Below the pieces are notes generated by a model, which did no database searches, was not told where the DNA came from, and was given only the letters and a program-made list of their open reading frames with translations. A DNA stretch of 64,000 nucleotides. Origin: Photobacterium frigidiphilum. Its GTDB lineage: Bacteria; Pseudomonadota; Gammaproteobacteria; Enterobacterales; Vibrionaceae. Within the stretch, counting starts at the first letter, position 1. Each line of letters starts with the position of its first letter. Positions 36,831-45,106 of this stretch are shown one piece after another. The DNA is taken from assembly GCF_003025615.1 (NCBI RefSeq), contig NZ_PYMJ01000030.1, positions 1-64,000 on the forward strand, written 5' to 3'. The position numbers were made by a program, and so were the translations under genes.

Positions 36831-38099
36831 ATGAAAGACGAAACACTCTCGATCCACTTTGGTTATGAAACCGATCCAACAACAAAATCTGTCGCAACGC
36901 CAATTTACCAAACTGTCGCTTATGAGTTTGATAACGCACAACACGGTGCTGACCTTTTTAACCTAGCAGTACCAGGGAACATTTATACTCGTATTATGAA
37001 CCCAACCAACGATGTGCTAGAAAAGCGCATGGCAGCACTAGAGGGAGGCATTGCAGGATTAGCCGTAAGTGCAGGCAGTGCAGCCATCAATTATGCCATT
37101 CTAACGTTGGCACAAATTGGCGATAATATCGTTGCAACACCACAGCTCTACGGTGGTTCTTACACCTTGTTTGCTCATATGTTGCCAAATCAAGGTATTG
37201 AAGTACGCTTTGCGAAAGACGATAAACCAGAAAGCTTAGCGGAACTTATCGATGAAAAAACCAAAGCCATTTTCTGCGAAAGTATTGGTAACCCAGCGGG
37301 CAATATCATTGATTTAGAACGAGTCGCAAAGCTTGCTCATGCGCAAGGTGTCCCTGTTATTGTCGATAATACCGTTGCAACACCCGTATTATGTAAACCT
37401 ATCGAATTTGGCGCCGATATCGTGGTGCATTCTTTAACAAAATACGTCGGTGGCCACGGTACAACACTCGGTGGCATGATTATCGACTCAGGCAAATTCC
37501 CTTGGGCTGAGCACAAAGATCGCTTCCCTGTCTTTAACCAACCTGAACCTTCTTATCACGGTGTGGTATACACTGAAGCATTTGGTGAAGCGGCCTTCAT
37601 TGGGCGAGCGCGCACAGTACCATTGCGTAATACTGGCTCTGCTCTATCCCCTATGAATGCATTTATGTTAATGCAAGGCTTAGAAACCTTATCGCTTCGA
37701 ATGGAAAGACATACTGAAAATGCTCTTAAAGTCGCTGAGTATCTCAGCCAGCACGATAAAGTAGAGTGGGTTAATTATGCGGGTCTTCCTGATTCAAAGC
37801 ATTATTCATTAGCTAAAAAGTACATGAAAGGTAAACCATCTGCGATCCTCTCTTTTGGATTAAAAGGTGGGTATGAGGCTGGCGTTCGTTTTTATGATGC
37901 ACTGAATATTTTCAAACGATTGGTCAACATCGGGGATGCAAAATCTTTAGCCTGTCACCCTGCATCGACGACACACAGACAACTCAATGAGCAAGAACAA
38001 AATCAAGCGGGCGTATCCCCTGAAATGATCCGTCTATCTGTGGGCATAGAGCACATTGATGATATTATTGCTGACTTAGAACAAGCACTTAACACATAA
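36831..38099 (+). CDS. metY: O-acetylhomoserine sulfhydrylase-type PLP enzyme
   Basis: The 422-residue protein is a Cys/Met-metabolism PLP enzyme: YTRIMNPTNDVLEKRMAALEGG, GSYTLF, and HSLTKYVGGHGTTLGG with the Schiff-base lysine. Length and the LHQ-free, long C-terminal half (FKRLVNIGDAKSLACHPAST, THRQL) fit MetY. It makes homocysteine from O-acetylhomoserine and sulfide. GGAAGAACA precedes the ATG at 36831; an upstream ATG at 36801 lacks a site. No MetJ box was recognised. Confidence 0.87.
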   Translation: MKDETLSIHFGYETDPTTKSVATPIYQTVAYEFDNAQHGADLFNLAVPGNIYTRIMNPTNDVLEKRMAALEGGIAGLAVSAGSAAINYAILTLAQIGDNIVATPQLYGGSYTLFAHMLPNQGIEVRFAKDDKPESLAELIDEKTKAIFCESIGNPAGNIIDLERVAKLAHAQGVPVIVDNTVATPVLCKPIEFGADIVVHSLTKYVGGHGTTLGGMIIDSGKFPWAEHKDRFPVFNQPEPSYHGVVYTEAFGEAAFIGRARTVPLRNTGSALSPMNAFMLMQGLETLSLRMERHTENALKVAEYLSQHDKVEWVNYAGLPDSKHYSLAKKYMKGKPSAILSFGLKGGYEAGVRFYDALNIFKRLVNIGDAKSLACHPASTTHRQLNEQEQNQAGVSPEMIRLSVGIEHIDDIIADLEQALNT

Positions 38100-38136
38100 A
38101 TGCCATGCACCATATCATTAATCCATATATAAAAGT

Positions 38137-38160
38137 GAGCTAGAGATATTACTCTAGCTC
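38137..38160. terminator. Hairpin between convergent genes
   Basis: GAGCTAGAG / CTCTAGCTC arms (perfect 9 bp) with a 6-base loop lie between convergent metY and the CEOS-like gene. The T-run is poor on the plus strand. Confidence 0.55.
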
Positions 38161-38243
38161 GGGTGATTTATATTAGCTAAAATGTAGACAAGTTAACGCC
38201 TAACTCAGACGAAGAACAAAGGTACATCGGCTAAAGTCAGTTT

Positions 38244-39422
38244 TTAGACTGCACTACTCGAGACAATATTTACAATCGGATTTAAGTACCCATGAGGGTA
38301 ATACATCTCACGTTTTTGAAACGACAGAATGGAAGGATTCTGTATCACGCCACCATCAATATTGATCGCTTTTCGAATCGTATCATTTTGATGCCAACTA
38401 TCTCGACCCGCCAATACAATGGGCAAATAAACAATTAGAGCTGCAGAAATTGATCGCGTTGCACTTTCCCACAGATAGCTAGGGGTATGATCCACCGCGT
38501 AGTAATCGATGGTTTCATACTTAAACATCGGACTTTTGAATGTTGTTGGTTTGGCAAAAAAGAATCCCATTCCTTCGTCACAACTTACATCAATAATTAA
38601 GCTGTTGGGTTTAAGGCATGCGCTTTCTGCTTCAATAACAAAGTTGATAGGATTCTCTGTATTTTGATACGTTCCGTTTACAATGATATCTGCTTCACTG
38701 ATCAGTTCTGTCAGTGATCGTGTGGTTCCATCGTGATCTACCACCACCATACGTGCCTCACCCTCGCTACCAGCTCGAATTCTCACGTAGTTACAATCGA
38801 GTACTTCTTCACGCACTTCGTCTTCTGGGCGCTGAATACAGATAGTGATATCTCTAAAACCATGCGCCTTTAGAGCATATATTGCACCACGGCTAACGGC
38901 ACCAAAACCAAAAATGATTGTTTTACGTTGATCACCGTAATGCCCATCGATGCCTTTGAGTTGCAAGGAATGCAATACCGCACAATAACCAGCCATTTCG
39001 TTATTCTTATAGAATGTATGGCGACCTACTTGACCATTAGCAGACCAAATATACATATCCTCAAAGGCAATAAGCGTTTGTTTACGATCTATCGCCGCTT
39101 GGGTAATGTCTTCTTGCTGTACACAATGCACGTACCCCCAAAGTGTTCCTCCTTCGCGCAGTTCTTGTAAATCATCTAATACTGGTTTGGCAATGATAAC
39201 CCTGCCAATGTCGGCCAGTAATTCGTGGCGACTGGCAGTGCCTCCTGTTAGGGCTGCAATGTCCGAGTCTGAAATGCCAAATGGTTCGCCATAACCCTCT
39301 TCAAAAATTAGTTGACGGCGAAGGTCTTCAGGAATTCGCAGCAAATGCTCTGGATGAATTGGAAACCGTCGCTCATCTTCTTTTCGTGAAGTCCCAATGA
39401 CTCCTACTTTTGATGTATTCAT
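38244..39422 (-). CDS. N5-(carboxyethyl)ornithine synthase-like dehydrogenase
   Basis: The 392-residue protein belongs to the alanine dehydrogenase/transhydrogenase fold. The start GVIGTSRKEDERRFPIHPEH and LIFEEGYGEPF recall lactococcal carboxyethylornithine synthase, and TIIFGFGAVSRGAIYALKAHG is the NAD(P)-binding GxGxxG strand; PSYLWESATRSIS matches the conserved PS..  segment near the C-terminus. The probable reaction is reductive condensation of pyruvate with an amino acid side chain, but the true substrate is not known. It stands alone. Confidence 0.65.
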   Translation of the reverse strand: MNTSKVGVIGTSRKEDERRFPIHPEHLLRIPEDLRRQLIFEEGYGEPFGISDSDIAALTGGTASRHELLADIGRVIIAKPVLDDLQELREGGTLWGYVHCVQQEDITQAAIDRKQTLIAFEDMYIWSANGQVGRHTFYKNNEMAGYCAVLHSLQLKGIDGHYGDQRKTIIFGFGAVSRGAIYALKAHGFRDITICIQRPEDEVREEVLDCNYVRIRAGSEGEARMVVVDHDGTTRSLTELISEADIIVNGTYQNTENPINFVIEAESACLKPNSLIIDVSCDEGMGFFFAKPTTFKSPMFKYETIDYYAVDHTPSYLWESATRSISAALIVYLPIVLAGRDSWHQNDTIRKAINIDGGVIQNPSILSFQKREMYYPHGYLNPIVNIVSSSAV

Positions 39423-40142
39423 GTCGTCGTATCCTTTTTTGTAAAAAATTCCATATATGTGACTTTATGAACTAATGATCAATTTCGCCAACAGGCCAAT
39501 TTCTTTATGGTCTGCTTTATCGTAAACATTCCAGAGTATTAGGGTTTTAGAATCTTAGAGTTTCATCAAACGAAGCTCTGTATAAATGAGAGGAGGAATC
39601 AATAACATCGAACTGGTCGTCAATGCCACTACAAAACTTTATCTAAATCATACTTCACCGTTTCTCTACTCAAACCCGAAAAGTTGATGTAATTCTGTGC
39701 AAAGTAATCAGAAAACCATGCATCGTTACAGGCAGTACTGAACCAAAGCCGATGTTATGAAATGAATTCAAATAGAAAGGATTGAAATCACAAAATTGAT
39801 AAGATATACACCATAGCACGATTACTTTTCTCATGTTGATTAAATAGCAATACGTTGCATATGGTTGTTTAACACTGTACTTAGCCTAGGAGTTACATTA
39901 CTTGTAAGCTGTTGTTTTATCTTTATTTATATCACTTTACTTTACAAGAAAAACACTATTTATTCATTTCAGCTTGCGACTCACTGTCATATTTTTATTT
40001 CTACAAAGATTACACGTCAATATAAAATACATGCTCAGATTACATTAAATAACCTTATTTTATACTTAATGGAAATTAAACCGCTTTTTAGCCACTTCTA
40101 TTATTACGGTATCTGATTGAACCAATAACTCTTTAATTCATA
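39423..40142. other. Long AT-rich spacer with a possible gene remnant
   Basis: Between the CEOS-like gene and the nucleoside hydrolase no intact gene is seen. On the minus strand 39754-39629 is open and reads protein-like (LWFSTACNDAWFSDYFAQNY, then INFSGLSRETVKYDLDKVL and stop), with no start; it may be the tail of a lost gene. The 83-codon frame at 39865-40116 has no ribosome-binding site and odd composition, so I do not call it. Confidence 0.35.
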
Positions 40143-40170
40143 GCAACTCATACATAAAAATTTGAGTTGC
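40143..40170. repeat. Inverted repeat upstream of nucleoside hydrolase
   Basis: GCAACTCA / TGAGTTGC (perfect 8 bp) with a 12-base AT-rich loop, directly before the CRP-like site. It could be a second operator or a terminator stem. Confidence 0.45.
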
Positions 40171-40176
40171 ACTGAT

Positions 40177-40192
40177 TGTGATAACAATCACA
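40177..40192. promoter_or_regulatory. CRP-cAMP-like binding site
   Basis: TGTGATAACAATCACA is a perfect TGTGA-N6-TCACA palindrome, 133 bases before the nucleoside hydrolase start, consistent with catabolite control of nucleoside use. Confidence 0.7.
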
Positions 40193-40324
40193 GGAACACA
40201 CCACAATATCGTTACTATAAGGCACATCATTTATTGACACTTTTGTTATATATACCCAAGCTACCTCTTGATAACGAAAGGTTTGTTTTAATAGTTATTC
40301 TGTAAAAAACTAGGTAACGAGTAC

Positions 40325-41293
40325 ATGACAACAAAAATTATTTTAGATACCGATCCTGGAATTGATGATGCAATGGCAATCTTATTTGCCGAAGCACACC
40401 CTACATTAGATTTAGTTGCAATTACAACGGTTTATGGCAATGCAACTATCGACAATGCCACCCGTAATGCGCTTTATTTAAAACAGAAATTCAATTTCAC
40501 CGCAGATATCGCAAAAGGGGCAAGTAAGCCGCTTCATCGCCCACCCGTTGGCGCGACCGTTGCTGTACACGGTGAAACCGGATTTGGCGATCTCACTGCA
40601 CCTGATGACATTACAGAACAAGCAGACCCTCGCCCTGCTTACCAATACATAATCGACACAGTTAAAGCTAACCCCGGCGAAATTACATTAGTCACCGTTG
40701 GTCCATTAACCAACATTGCCCTAGCACTTGAAGCTGCACCCGAGATTGCAGACTTAGTCAAAGAAGTTGTTGTGATGGGTGGTGCATTTGGAATGAATGA
40801 TCACCGTGGCAATGTGACTCCGTATGCTGAAGCCAATATTCATGATGATCCCCACGCGGCAGATATCGTTTTTTGCGCCTCGTGGCCAGTCGTTATAATT
40901 GGTTTAGATGTTACTGAACAAAGCTTTTTCACTGGCCAATATCTCGATGAGCTACGCGATGATGCTGGTGAAGTAGGTCAATTTATTTGGGATGTAAGCC
41001 GTTACTATTTACGTTTCTACTCTCAAAAAGTTGGGCTGAATGGTTGCCATGTTCACGATCCTTCGGCCATCGCATATGTCATCAACCCCGACTTGTTTAC
41101 CTTACGTGAAGGTGCTGTACGGGTTGTAACGGATGGCCCAGCAGAAGGTATGACGATTCAAAAATTTGATGAACGTAAATATATGAATGATGAATGGTCA
41201 TCAATGCCTAATCAACGCGTAGGCATTGCCGTTGACGATCAAGCGCTTTTAAAGCTATATCGTGAAAGCTTAATTGCATACAGTCAGCAATAA
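40325..41293 (+). CDS. Inosine-uridine-preferring-type nucleoside hydrolase
   Basis: The 322-residue protein has the calcium-binding DTDPGIDDAMAI signature at the N-terminus, VGPLTNIALALE, and the GGAFG..., NVTPYAEANIHDDPHAA active-site segment, with HDP (HVHDPSAIAY) near residue 245. It hydrolyses ribonucleosides to base and ribose in the cytosol for salvage. Normal family length. A CRP-like site lies upstream and a terminator follows. Specificity (purine or pyrimidine) is not decided. Confidence 0.92.
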   Translation: MTTKIILDTDPGIDDAMAILFAEAHPTLDLVAITTVYGNATIDNATRNALYLKQKFNFTADIAKGASKPLHRPPVGATVAVHGETGFGDLTAPDDITEQADPRPAYQYIIDTVKANPGEITLVTVGPLTNIALALEAAPEIADLVKEVVVMGGAFGMNDHRGNVTPYAEANIHDDPHAADIVFCASWPVVIIGLDVTEQSFFTGQYLDELRDDAGEVGQFIWDVSRYYLRFYSQKVGLNGCHVHDPSAIAYVINPDLFTLREGAVRVVTDGPAEGMTIQKFDERKYMNDEWSSMPNQRVGIAVDDQALLKLYRESLIAYSQQ

Positions 41294-41331
41294 AGCGTTA
41301 TAAACAAGCTAGATAGGCAAAGCTAATAACT

Positions 41332-41364
41332 AAGGCTGATCATCGAATAGGTGGTCAGCCTTTT
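41332..41364 (+). terminator. Intrinsic terminator of nucleoside hydrolase gene
   Basis: AAGGCTGATCATC / GGTGGTCAGCCTT forms a stem with G-U pairs around GAATA, followed by TTCT. Its right edge touches the stop of the convergent LysR gene. Confidence 0.75.
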
Positions 41365-42246
41365 CTAGTCTTCAAGTAAACCAGTTAGAGCATCGGCTAG
41401 CCACGTTAAAGCAGGGCCCTTGGCTTTTTTCTTCGACATCACACGATCAATAGGAACGCGCCAAGGTTTATGATCGAAGCTTAAATTCAACCGAGCCATC
41501 TTCCCCTCTGCAACTCCCTCATCAGACATATGGCTAGGAATATACCCCCAACCAATACCATTTTTAACTAACTGATTCACCCCATTAAATGTATTCCCCC
41601 ACCATAAATGCGCCGAAATCATAGGAAAGTGAGACAATTCTTGCCCCTCAATACCTTTAATCAACAACTGCCGGTAAGGGATTAAATCAGCCGCTTTTAC
41701 CGTTTCTAACAAAGCTAAAGGGTGCGAAGGGCTAACAACACCATGAAAAGGCAAGCTGCCCACGTAACAAAGATCAACATCTTGAGGAAAACCACTGTTT
41801 GCGAACATTAACCCTATATCTGCCCTACCCGAATGCACCAATGCATACACATCAGGCGTAGAAACGGTATAAAAATCTAAGATTGTGGCAGGAAATAATA
41901 CTGAAAAATCAGACAATATTTGCCATAACACTGGCAATAATAATGCATCATCCACCGCTAATTTTAATTGGGTTTCATTATTATTGTTCAACGCATTTGC
42001 CGCGTTTTCTAATTCATTCGTTTGCTGCAAAATAGCCTGCGCGAATGATAATAAACGTTGCCCTTCTAGTGTCAGTGACGGTTTGCGGGTACTACGGTCA
42101 AAGAGTTGCGTATCTAAATCAATTTCTAGTGTTGCGATTCCTTGGCTTACTGCTGATTGCACCTTCCCAAGCTTACGCGCGCAGGCAGAAAATGAACCCA
42201 ACTGTGCTGTAACCACAAACATTCTTAGCTGTTCTAAATTGCACAT
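41365..42246 (-). CDS. LysR-family regulator divergent from PACE efflux gene
   Basis: The 293-residue product has the LysR helix-turn-helix (FVVTAQLGSFSACARKLGKV, then QSAVSQGIATLEIDL) and effector domain. AGGAAAA precedes the ATG. It is divergent from a PACE transporter 93 bases away, the same arrangement as aceR/aceI in Acinetobacter, so it probably activates that gene. Confidence 0.87.
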   Translation of the reverse strand: MCNLEQLRMFVVTAQLGSFSACARKLGKVQSAVSQGIATLEIDLDTQLFDRSTRKPSLTLEGQRLLSFAQAILQQTNELENAANALNNNNETQLKLAVDDALLLPVLWQILSDFSVLFPATILDFYTVSTPDVYALVHSGRADIGLMFANSGFPQDVDLCYVGSLPFHGVVSPSHPLALLETVKAADLIPYRQLLIKGIEGQELSHFPMISAHLWWGNTFNGVNQLVKNGIGWGYIPSHMSDEGVAEGKMARLNLSFDHKPWRVPIDRVMSKKKAKGPALTWLADALTGLLED

Positions 42247-42272
42247 ATCACTTTTCCTGATAATAACTAACT

Positions 42273-42294
42273 ATCAATCATCTCATTTATTGAT
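42273..42294. promoter_or_regulatory. Candidate LysR operator in the PACE divergon
   Basis: ATCAAT (42273-42278) and ATTGAT (42289-42294) are inverted with a 10-base spacer between the divergent starts, a spacing compatible with LysR boxes. Confidence 0.4.
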
Positions 42295-42339
42295 GATTAT
42301 ATACCACATGATTTACCCATAACGTCTCGAAGGTTTCAA

Positions 42340-42762
42340 ATGTCATTTAAAGAACGTATTTTTCATAGTGTATTATTCGAAATAATTGCACTACTTTGTT
42401 TCATGGTAGCCGCATCTTTTGTAACGAAAGCAGACACCAAATCTGTTGCTGGTTTAGCCATCGGGCTTTCTATGATCGCAATGACTTGGAACTATATCTA
42501 CAACCTCGTTTTTGACCGTGTGTTCGGTGAAAATCGTGCATCTCGCGGATTAAAAATACGAATTGGCCATGGTCTTGGTTTCGAATTGGGCTTGGTCTTT
42601 GTTAGTTTCCCTCTGATGATGTGGGTACTACAACTCGATTTTTGGACGGTATTTATAATGGATGCTGGTGTTGTTATCTTTTTCCTTGTTTATGCCATTG
42701 TGTATAACTGGTGTTATGACACTATCCGCTCACGATTCATTCCAATGGTTGCCGCCTCGTAA
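42340..42762 (+). CDS. PACE-family proton-coupled efflux protein (AceI-like)
   Basis: The 140-residue protein has four membrane segments in two bacterial transmembrane-pair repeats: ERIFHSVLFEIIALL and the second half RIGHGLGFELGLVFVS, each with the conserved Glu/Arg-type motif, plus WNYIYNLVFDRVFG and YNWCYDTIRSRF. This matches PACE (chlorhexidine and biocide) exporters. The LysR neighbour probably regulates it. Confidence 0.88.
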   Translation: MSFKERIFHSVLFEIIALLCFMVAASFVTKADTKSVAGLAIGLSMIAMTWNYIYNLVFDRVFGENRASRGLKIRIGHGLGFELGLVFVSFPLMMWVLQLDFWTVFIMDAGVVIFFLVYAIVYNWCYDTIRSRFIPMVAAS

Positions 42763-42848
42763 TATTTATACGCTTATTCTTTACTCGTCACGTTTGACTA
42801 TCTAGGATATAGCCTTTACTTATATCCAAAATGGTTAAACGTGTAGGT

Positions 42849-43331
42849 ATGGATAAAACCTTGTTACTCGAACAGATGATTTCCGCATTAGAGGCGACGC
42901 ATCAAGGTGCTGTTGAAGCGGCATTACGTGCATACAATACGGCAACGAATGATGAAAATGTGGCTGAAAATCAATATGACACATTAGCGTTAGAAGCATC
43001 GTATTTAGCGCATGGTCAAGCTCAGCGAGTAGCAGAATGTGAAGCCGATATTCTGGCCTTCAAAAAAATAGATATCGCAAATGATACAGAAAAGAAAATT
43101 GTCACTTTAGGGTGTTTAATACAACTTATCGATGAAGATGATAACAACAAATACGTCTTTTTTGCTCCATCTGCTGGCGGTTTAAAAGTTCGTTTTGATG
43201 AAAAAGATATTATTGTTATTACTCCTACGTCTCCGTTAGGGGAAGCGTTAATTGGTCGAGAATTACACGACGACGTCAACGTGCATATTGGCAACCAAAT
43301 CATCAATTATGAAATTGCATTGATTAGTTGA
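42849..43331 (+). CDS. Gre-like (GreA/GreB C-terminal domain) protein
   Basis: From ATG 42849 a 160-residue protein: an N-terminal helical half (LLEQMISALEATHQGAVEAALRAY...) and a C-terminal half with VTLGCLIQLIDEDDNNKYVF and ITPTSPLGEALIGRELHDDV, which follows the GreA/GreB C-terminal fold. The N-terminal coiled coil is shorter and lacks an obvious acidic tip pair, so it may bind RNA polymerase without the canonical cleavage activity. The ribosome-binding site is weak. Confidence 0.7.
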   Translation: MDKTLLLEQMISALEATHQGAVEAALRAYNTATNDENVAENQYDTLALEASYLAHGQAQRVAECEADILAFKKIDIANDTEKKIVTLGCLIQLIDEDDNNKYVFFAPSAGGLKVRFDEKDIIVITPTSPLGEALIGRELHDDVNVHIGNQIINYEIALIS

Positions 43332-43333
43332 CT

Positions 43334-43373
43334 AGTGGCTTAGTGGCTTAGTGGCTTAGTGGCTTAGTGGCTA
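43334..43373. repeat. Five tandem copies of an 8-bp unit
   Basis: AGTGGCTT repeats five times (the last as AGTGGCTA) between convergent genes; the array contains the stop codon (TAG) of the minus-strand LysR gene. Confidence 0.9.
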
Positions 43374-44258
43374 TTCTGAAAACTCAGCGACTAAAAAATC
43401 AATAAAGCAGCGTACTTTCTTCGACAAATAACGGCGGTGTGGGTATATCGCAAATAAACCAAATTCTAGCGTGCGATAGCCCGGCAAGATTTCTTGTAAC
43501 AGCCCCTCCTCCATTTCTGATTCCACAATAAAACGTGGAATCATACCTATCCCTCCACCAGCCATTGTTATTGCCTTTACCGCTCGCGGGCTATTCACTG
43601 CGATTTTCGAGCTGACTTCAATTAAATCCGTTTGCCCATCTGGCGATACAATTGGCCACTGTTTACCAATTCGAAAATTACTGTCTATGATGCAGTGATG
43701 CTGGCTAATATGCTGAGCATTTTCAGGTTCTCCGTGCCGTTCTATATATGCAGGAGATGCACACAATAATAACGGTAGCGTTTTAATTCGCCTTGCAATC
43801 AAGCTTGAGTCATCAACACCGCCGATTCGAATGACGACATCAATACCCTCTTCCAACATATCAATCTTTCGATCCGATAACTGTAAGTCGATACTCATCT
43901 CTGGATTGGCATCTAGAAACTTGGGGATCAACGGTGACAATCTCATCTCACCAAATGTTTGCGGAACACTAACCCGCAGCAGACCTCGTGGGGTCGTTTG
44001 CTCTCCAGTTACGTTATCAACCAATGCCTCAAACTCTTCCAACAAAGGAATCACCTGATCATAGTAACGTTGCCCTTCTTCAGTCAGTGCCAAACGTCGG
44101 GTTGAGCGATTAAATAAGCGTACACCTAGGCGATTTTCGACTTCACCTACATATTTACTCACCAGTGCTTTCGATAAACTCTGACGCTCACTTGCAGCGG
44201 TGAATGAACCCGTTTCAACCACTGCAACAATTGTTTTCATGCCATCTAAAGTGTCCAT
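43371..44258 (-). CDS. LysR-family regulator divergent from GST gene
   Basis: The 295-residue product starts MDTLDGMKTIVAVVETGSFT with the helix-turn-helix AASERQSLSKALVSKYVGEV and EGQRYYDQ, typical of the LysR subgroup close to DmlR-type proteins. The ATG at 44258 was preferred because a longer frame to 44285 would place a perfect operator-like palindrome inside the gene. It is divergent from the GST/fusion genes and probably controls them. The stop lies in the 8-bp repeat array. Confidence 0.87.
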   Translation of the reverse strand: MDTLDGMKTIVAVVETGSFTAASERQSLSKALVSKYVGEVENRLGVRLFNRSTRRLALTEEGQRYYDQVIPLLEEFEALVDNVTGEQTTPRGLLRVSVPQTFGEMRLSPLIPKFLDANPEMSIDLQLSDRKIDMLEEGIDVVIRIGGVDDSSLIARRIKTLPLLLCASPAYIERHGEPENAQHISQHHCIIDSNFRIGKQWPIVSPDGQTDLIEVSSKIAVNSPRAVKAITMAGGGIGMIPRFIVESEMEEGLLQEILPGYRTLEFGLFAIYPHRRYLSKKVRCFIDFLVAEFSE

Positions 44259-44261
44259 AAC

Positions 44262-44280
44262 TGTCAATGTAGCATTGACA
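44262..44280. promoter_or_regulatory. Perfect palindrome, candidate LysR operator
   Basis: TGTCAATGTAGCATTGACA has perfect 8-bp arms around TAG and lies between LysR and GST, 3 bases before the LysR start. It would allow autorepression and control of the divergent genes. Confidence 0.6.
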
Positions 44281-44377
44281 ATCATTCAATGGAAACACTC
44301 TTTATCAACAAACCATTAACACCGATACTTACTCCATCAGCAACACAATGATGATTACCCACACTGGAGAGAAACTT

Positions 44378-45016
44378 ATGTCAGCAATTAAACTATACCG
44401 CCACGCACTTTCAGGCCACTCACATCGAATCGAAGTATTCTTATCCCTTCTTGCATTGGAAGCCGACATTATTGATGTGGATCTCGCCAATGGCGCACAT
44501 AAGGAAGCGGCTTTTTTGCAGAAAAATAGTTTTGGTCAAGTGCCTGTCATTGATGATGGCGACATTACACTTTCTGATTCAAACGCTATCCTTGTTTATT
44601 TAGCCACTCAATATGACGACAAACACACATGGTTACCGAAAAACGCTGTTCAGGCCGCTAAAGTACAACGTTTTCTTTCTGTTGCGGCAGGCAAAGTGAA
44701 TTCCGGACCCGCTACAGCACGTCTCATTAATGTGTTTGGGGCTGATCTCGATAAAAAAGCAGCCACGGTTACAGCACATGTAATACTCGCCCAACTAGAG
44801 AACCATTTGGAAGGCCGTAATTGGCTGGTAACCGAAAATCCAACGATTGCCGATGTTGCCAATTACACTTACATTGCACATGCACCTGAAGGGGATATTT
44901 CCCTTGAAGCGTATCCCAATATTCGTGCTTGGTTGACGCGTTTTGAAAATCTACCGGGTTTCCTTTATATGCAAACAAGTGCAGCTGGTTTGAATACTGT
45001 GGCTTTAAACGCTTAA
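44378..45016 (+). CDS. Glutathione S-transferase family protein
   Basis: The 212-residue protein has a thioredoxin-like N-terminal domain (IKLYRHALSGHSHRIEVFLS; FGQVPVIDDGD with cis-Pro; LSDSNAILVYLA binding glutathione) and an all-helical C-terminal domain (NPTIADVANYTYIAHAPEG). The start at 44378 follows GGAGAGAAACTT. Divergent from a LysR gene and followed 90 bases later by a flavin/iron-sulfur fusion enzyme, suggesting a detoxification or electrophile response. Confidence 0.9.
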   Translation: MSAIKLYRHALSGHSHRIEVFLSLLALEADIIDVDLANGAHKEAAFLQKNSFGQVPVIDDGDITLSDSNAILVYLATQYDDKHTWLPKNAVQAAKVQRFLSVAAGKVNSGPATARLINVFGADLDKKAATVTAHVILAQLENHLEGRNWLVTENPTIADVANYTYIAHAPEGDISLEAYPNIRAWLTRFENLPGFLYMQTSAAGLNTVALNA

Positions 45017-45028
45017 CTTAGCGACATG

Positions 45029-45061
45029 CCTGACAATCACTCTCACACCGTTATTGTCAGG
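45029..45061 (+). terminator. Hairpin between GST and the fusion gene
   Basis: CCTGACAAT / ATTGTCAGG (perfect 9 bp) with a 15-base loop. There is no clear T-run, so it may only partly separate the two transcripts. Confidence 0.5.
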
Positions 45062-45106
45062 TAATCACCACACCCCCATACAATAATAATAAGCAGGATA
45101 CGTAAT

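Noticed and set aside
39865..40116. 83-codon plus-strand frame with hydrophobic start
   Set aside because: AT-rich spacer, no ribosome-binding site, and a tail with no protein-like pattern.
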